A stretch of 64,000 nt of DNA from positions 24,335,616 through 24,399,615 of the forward strand of contig NC_084894.1 of NCBI RefSeq assembly GCF_958979055.1, given 5' to 3'. The position numbers and the translations under genes are program-made. The notes under the pieces were generated by a model, which did no database searches, had not been told where the DNA came from, and saw nothing but the letters and a program-made list of their open reading frames with translations. Origin of the DNA: Alnus glutinosa. Taxonomy: Eukaryota > Streptophyta > Magnoliopsida > Fagales > Betulaceae. Shown in pieces: positions 59,204-64,000 of this stretch (positions are counted from its first letter, which is position 1; every line of letters starts with the position of its first letter).

Positions 59204-59600
59204 TTGCTCTGCAATGGCTGGGCCCGCAGGGGAGAAGAGCCAAAGAGGGCAGTCGGCACTCGGCAGACTCGGCACGACGGCGCTGAGCAGTCGGCGACTC
59301 GGAGCTGGGCAAGTCACCGATTCATGGTGGCCAGGTGGGGTCGTTGGGACTCGGGGCGACGGGGAGTCGGGGAGGCCCGGAGGCACCGCAGGCAGGACTC
59401 ACTGACTCAGGCGTCGACGTCGACACCGTCAAGCACTGAAGGTTACTAGGTTAGCCTGGACCGCCTGGTTAGGTGACTTAGGTCAAGCGACTCAAGCCGT
59501 CAAGGCCTCAAGGTCAAGGAGGTTCACTGGTTCAGACTGAAGAAGTGAAGAGGGAAGAGGTTTGATGCGATGACTATATAGTTAGCCCAAAACGGCGTCG
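59204..59600. other. GC-rich island inside the hAT element
   Basis: This ~400-bp GC- and CpG-rich block is within an otherwise AT-rich element, upstream of the transposase gene on the minus strand. It may hold the promoter or first exon. The overlapping open frames on both strands have no recognisable domain. Confidence 0.45.
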
Positions 59601-59629
59601 TTTCATCTATAACCAAACGACGCCGTTTT
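59589..59629. repeat. Perfect 15-bp inverted repeat, AAAACGGCGTCGTTT
   Basis: Arms 59589-59603 and 59615-59629 are exact complements with an 11-bp loop. A related AACGAGTACGACGTCGTTTC lies at 59655-59674. The position is at the edge of the GC island beside the right subterminal repeats. Confidence 0.8.
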
Positions 59630-59674
59630 GAATTTTTTTTTTTTAAATGAATTGAAACGAGTACGACGTCGTTT

Positions 59675-59915
59675 CTGCTTAGGCGGTCGGTTAACCGACC
59701 GGCTAATCAGTCGGTTAAATCTCAGTCAAATACCGGGTCGGGTCGGAAAGTCGGTTAACCGACTAACTGACCGCCTACCGAACCGACCAGTTTTCGGTAA
59801 AAAATTCTCTTTCGACTACCGAACCGAATTTTGTCGGTTAAGTCAGTAGGTGGTCAATTTCGGTTCGGTCGCGGTTCGGTAGGCGGTCGGTAGGTGGTAA
59901 TCGGTTAATCTGCAC
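59675..59915. repeat. hAT right subterminal repeats
   Basis: A dense array of CGGTTAACCGAC, CGGTCGG and ACCGAACCGA words mirrors the left end. Confidence 0.75.
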
Positions 59916-59930
59916 ACCCCTATTTATGTC

Positions 59931-60035
59931 ACCGGCATAGCCAAGGCTACTCCCTTGGTTCAGGGGTGGTCGCGGCCACAACTCACGCTGCTTGGGTGGT
60001 GGCTGCGACCACCCTTGGTGTTCTGTTAGGGTGAT
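59931..60035. mobile_element. Right part of hairpin MITE copy 2
   Basis: It continues the MITE begun at 53325-53369 after one copy of the TTTATGTC duplication. The palindrome arms are diverged (GGTCGCGGCCACAAC and GTGGTGGCTGCGACCACC). Confidence 0.7.
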
Positions 60036-60312
60036 CGGCTACTCAAAACTTTGAAATTTTGGCTGTAAAAATAAAAAAAGTTGTTTTTTTTTTTGAAAAA
60101 TAATTTTTGGGGCTGAGGTATTTTAAGAATTTTGATTCAATTTTAATGAGAATATTATGTGTTGTCACCAAATAAAAGTATAAAAGTGATTATTTCATTC
60201 CAACTCTTTATATTCACAGTAGTACCTATTTTTATTGTTAAAGGAATTGATTGGCCATTTCATATTCGAAACGTAGCATAAAAATAATCTGAACCATAAG
60301 AATAGTTTAGTA

Positions 60313-60359
<47 letters not shown>

Positions 60360-60539
60360 CAATTGCAGGGTATTAGTCCATGAAAATAATTAATTGGCAG
60401 AGTTCTCACCATCCCTTCAGTGGAATGATCAAAATTTGAAGTGGATGAGCTTGTACAAGCATGGGGACAAGAACATTCATTCACTGCAGGCCTGCACTTG
60501 ATGATCAATAATAAGAGCTCCATATGCTAGGTTTACTAT
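60036..60539. other. Intergenic DNA with a long poly-T
   Basis: It contains a T run of about 43 near 60317-60359. AATTGCAGGGTATTAGTCCA after it recurs at 60945-60965 and, diverged, at 23652. No gene. Confidence 0.5.
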
Positions 60540-60890
60540 ATGAAAGCAATACATATTTTCAAAATATTAGGGCTTTAAAAAAAAATTAAAACAAGCTCAA
60601 ACTACTAAAAATCGATCTAAATTATTTTCAAAATCGTTTAAAATAGGTTCTAATTAATGGAGACTCAAAGAATATCCTAAAAGACTAAAATAGGCTCAAA
60701 AGACACATTACCCAATATGCAGACAGAGAATAATAACAACATTTAATAATCGCACGAATATGGATTGTAAAAACATAGCGCGAATGCGGATGCGAATATG
60801 TAAAGTGATACCCACATTTTAAGGATGCAGTTGCGGATATTATAAGTAACCGCATCCGCATCCGCATGTACACCTCTAATCATTATAATA
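60540..60890 (-). mobile_element. hAT-like remnant, right end
   Basis: It ends in the complement of TAGAGGTGTACATGCGGATG and has tandem GCATCCGCATCCGC words. It shares its interior with 19160-19265. It is the counterpart of the left-end remnant at 18893. Confidence 0.5.
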
Positions 60891-61074
60891 TTGGTCAATC
60901 GATTAGTAATGCAACAAATTTAATAATTTTTCTTAAAAAAAAAAATTGCAGGGTATTAGTCCATGCTACTTCCTCCAGAAAGCATGTTCTAGTAGTTCTA
61001 GCTCATATGGCCCATTACACAAAAGGCTAGATCGAGTAAACTTAAGCATTATTTTCTGAAAACATTTTCTACCA

Positions 61075-62588
61075 TGAAAAGACCTTAGGCATGAAAAAAT
61101 TGATCATTTAATTATTATGGATTGATGAAATATCAAAGCAATACATATCTTTTTCAATTATATACGTGAAGATAATGGGACCAAACAAATTAAAGTCTTT
61201 AATAGTCTCCCCTAACTTATTACAAACACACCCTGACAAGAGATTTTGGGCAAAATCACAACACGAAGGTTGAATTTTTGCTGAAACCAGCATCCAATTA
61301 AAGACCTCTCCCTTCATATGGAGGAAAATTATGGAGAAGGATTAGACCCTTTTCTGCAAACTTTGAATCAAACATGACTTTGTAAACCTTCTATTAATAC
61401 CGAAATTTCAACGGTATGTCTGCAAACTTTCAACTAATTTCCGACGTTGAAAACTGACAAGTAACTACTACCGAAGGAGATGTGATATGTTGTTACCCTA
61501 TGACACAACTATTGGCACAATTATTAACTTTTTTATTTTTTTTATTAAACAAAAAAACAAAAAAAATCATGTAAGTAGGTTTGAGGTCTAGTTTTGTGTT
61601 TTTTGTTTAAAAAAAATCAATAGTTGTCTTTGGATGGCAAAATTTTATTTCTCACTCAGATATCTTGTTTGAGTATTTATATAGATTGATGCTCTTTCTT
61701 CGCATTCATTTATTGCAATATGACTTATGGGCGTATTTTAAGTAGCTAAACTTTAATTTTTTAAGTGACTTTAAAACACATTTCGTTGTGAAATGGATGT
61801 GATAAATGAGTGTGAATAGTAGAATTACTTATTTACATATGACCACCTATAAAAAAATCAAGTTGGGATAAGTAGTTTATATGAACCATTGAGGACAAAA
61901 GTTGCTAATAGGTAGGAAATACAATTTTTTACACGACTTATGAACCGAACATGAAATTAGTGGGTTGAGATTGATGGGTCTGACCCGTTTAATTAAATGG
62001 GTCGGTTTCGATCGAGTTGACTTATATAAACTTATACTCATGCCTCGACACGATTAGAACTCGAAACGCAACATTGAGGACTGACAATTTTTTATACGAC
62101 CTGCGAACTTGATACGAAATTAGTAGGTTGGGTTAAGAGGGTCTGACCCGTTTAATTAAATGAGTCAAGTTAGAGTTAACCTATATACTCTTATACCCAT
62201 ACTCGACACGATTCAAATTCAACACGCGATCACTAAGTCATCAGAGGCGATGACATGAAGAAAAATGATCATTGAAAACACAGTGAAAACATCTATTTCA
62301 AATGGTGATAAGATTGCCAAGACTTTATTTAAAAGGTGCGAAGGAAAGATTGAGACAATTTTCGGTCACAATAAGGCATTGAAAGAATCATTTTCCTACT
62401 GTCCTTTGAAAAAAGAAAATTATAAACGATGAGCAATGACATCTGAAACATCAAAAAGTCGTTTTCCTAATCACTTGCAGTTTCTAGTCGATCTTCTTTT
62501 CTCTTTGGAGGGAAGTAGTTGGTTCCTAAACGGTTACAAATAAACGCATTCTGTTTACAAAAAGCAGGCTTTTTTCCTCTCTACCCAA
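61075..62588 (+). promoter_or_regulatory. 5' flank of LecRK-4
   Basis: Conserved upstream region with two ~190-bp repeats (61930-62240) and the leader GCAGGCTTTTTTCCTCTCTA. 61290-61450 is the single-copy relative of the inverted repeat at 5127-5505. Confidence 0.55.
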
Positions 62589-62730
62589 ATGGCTACATTT
62601 CTTAGATCACTTCATTTTATGATACTTCTCTATGTTTCCAATATTCCATTAGCGTTCGCTCAAGACGAAAACCAATTTATTTACAATGGCTTCAAGCAAG
62701 CCAAGCTGCATCTTGATGAATTCGCAGTAA
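62589..62730 (+). pseudogene. LecRK-4, first ~45 codons only
   Basis: The ATG, signal peptide (ending LAFA) and first lectin residues (QFIYNGFKQAKLHLD) are intact. At 62716-62731 the homology ends and the sequence becomes the GC-rich foldback core that is otherwise found at 21230. The rest of the lectin, the membrane helix and the kinase are missing within the window. The 68-codon frame over the junction is accidental. Confidence 0.85.
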
Positions 62731-63183
62731 TGTCAATGTCTAGTCGCCGTTGCCGGATTCCAGCGAGCATGTTTGGTCGGATTCGGCCAAAATAGCCGGA
62801 TTCCGGTTAGATCTGGCTGGATCCCGGCCATTTTGGCCGGATCTGGCCGGATTCGACCAGCTTCTAACCATGGCCGGATTCCGGCATCCGGCGACGGTGG
62901 CCGGATGTCGCCGGATTCCGGTGGCCGGATGTCGCCGGATTCCAGCGCCGCCCGATGACCGATCATTGCCAAATTCTGACAATCAAGTATCAAACATGCG
63001 TACAAGGACATAGAGTTTAATTTCGAAAAACGATTTATGATTTTTATCGTTTTTCAAAAATTAAAAAAGCTTTTATGGTCAAACCGAAAATGATTTTCGT
63101 TGACCATTATTTTCGCTCCTACCAAATATCGTAAAATATCAAATCATTTTTTAGAAATCATTTTACGTCGAAACAAACGAAGC
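62731..63183 (-). mobile_element. Foldback element, copy 3 (left-truncated)
   Basis: It matches 21235-21657, including repeated CCGGATTCCGG words and the complement of GCTTCGTTTGTTTCGACG at its right end. Its outer left TIR is missing at the LecRK-4 junction. Confidence 0.65.
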
Positions 63184-63649
63184 ATGAGAGAGGAATGCAA
63201 CTGTAGATAAAGAATCAAATTTCTGAACCATGTACGAGTTTTAGGTATCAACAAGTAGTTTCCTGAGATGATAATTTCTTCTGTTTGAATAAGCCATAAA
63301 TGATATATAGTCACCAATAAACAGTTTCTGCAGCTCTAAATGTTCAAAAATGTCCAAATCAATGCAACAAATGTGGGCCTGTAGTTTTACATATTTAAAA
63401 AAAAAAAAAAAAAAAAAAAAGAAAAAAAAAAGAAAAAAGAAAAAAGAAAGAAAGAAGGGTCATGGATGATCATTGAATGCACTGATTATTCCAAATCAGT
63501 TAATTGGTGTTAACTTAAATTTGTCTTTTTCTTATCTGTTTAATTAAGCTTTTGAGATAAATTTTGATTTAACAAGGAATAAGTGTTGTCAGTGCACTTG
63601 TAAAGTTTGTGTTCCACATTGGTAAAGTATAAAGAAAAATAATAGTATA
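63184..63649. repeat. Segmental duplicate of 21658-22069
   Basis: Nearly identical to 21658-22069 apart from an expanded A-rich run at 63392-63456. Confidence 0.75.
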
Positions 63650-64000
63650 TTTTTTTTTTGAAAAGATAAAACTCAGCTTTCTTGAAATCACTACATTATA
63701 CAAATCATGATCCCATAAGAGCGGATCTAGGGATAGTAGACTTTTCCCTAACAACCAAACTAGAAATACACTCATATACGTCTTCCAGCCAACAATCATC
63801 AATCTTATGCACAACAGCTTCCTTAGCTAAAGTGTGAGCCACCTCATTGAGCTCTCTCGGTACATGCGCAAAGATGGCTTTTCTAAAACCTTCTAGCTCT
63901 CTAATAACACTTTCGGTAAGGTGACCAGCCTTGGAGAAATGAGGAGGGGGTGAATTGATATTTGAGATTACCTGAGAAACAACCCCTTCAAAAATGACTT
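63650..64000 (-). mobile_element. LINE 3' end with RNase H-like domain, copy 2 (runs off window)
   Basis: The minus-strand frame is open from the window edge: VIFEGVVSQVISNIN, then LEGFRKAIFAHVPRELNEVA, HTLAKEAVVHKIDDCWLEDV, VREKSTIPRSALMGS, stop, A tail. It is less damaged than the copy at 22070-22440. The rest of the element, if present, lies beyond 64000. Confidence 0.7.

Larger units (their letters stand above)
53378..59922 (-). mobile_element. hAT transposon, 6.5 kb, near-complete
   Basis: The ends TAGGGCTGTGCAG and, inverted, TAGGGGTGTGCAG are hAT-type terminal inverted repeats. The perfect 8-bp duplication TTTATGTC (53370-53377 and 59923-59930) flanks the element. The empty site in the paralogous MITE is at about 40919-40926. 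Both ends carry arrays of CGGTTAA/CGGTCGG words (53385-53605 and 59675-59915), the kind of subterminal repeats bound by hAT transposases. A transposase gene lies in the middle on the minus strand. A GC-rich island (59204-59600) upstream of it may contain its promoter. Confidence 0.92.

Overview
This is nuclear DNA from a flowering plant, very probably a woody eudicot. The evidence is long AT-rich intergenic DNA, intronless L-type lectin receptor kinase genes, and dense plant-type retroelements, hAT, Mutator-like and Harbinger elements, MITEs and SINEs. Fagales would fit, but the sequence alone does not prove it.

The backbone is a tandem cluster of L-type lectin receptor-like kinases (LecRK), all on the + strand. 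LecRK-1 (7001-9001) is open but lacks two residues in the kinase domain. LecRK-2 (32571-34534) is broken by a 46-bp deletion at the end of the signal peptide. LecRK-3 (46495-48501) is the only copy that looks fully intact and has a partly duplicated promoter. LecRK-4 (62589-62730) is only the first ~45 codons, joined to unrelated DNA. Two further stretches (3685-4240 and 41034-41423) are LecRK 3' flanks with no gene in front, so at least six units once existed. Each unit carries the same passengers: a decayed gag zinc-knuckle fragment, a Copia solo LTR, ~190-bp repeats and a common 5' flank.

Because the units are paralogous, several insertions can be compared with an empty site elsewhere in the window. 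The clearest are four large LTR-like elements (9706-18383, nested 10844-15367, 24030-28460 and 36534-39685). They end in TG...CA, three have perfect 5-bp target duplications and one has 4 of 5, and none shows coding capacity. They share candidate splice sites at corresponding places, and a rapidly changing minisatellite always falls in the same candidate intron. This is the most unusual signal in the window.

Other elements: a 6.5-kb hAT element (53378-59922) whose BED/hATC transposase frame is interrupted by one in-frame TGA; a Mutator-like element with long terminal inverted repeats that carries a piece of a BCS1-type AAA-ATPase gene (three copies); a Harbinger-type element (22676-23311); three foldback elements with a GC-rich CCGGATTCCGGC core; LINE 3' ends; tRNA-derived SINEs; a hairpin MITE; and a TRIM/Copia LTR cluster at 0.77-1.97 kb. 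LRR receptor kinase debris lies at 2.8-3.3 kb. No rRNA genes, true tRNA genes or CRISPR arrays were seen.
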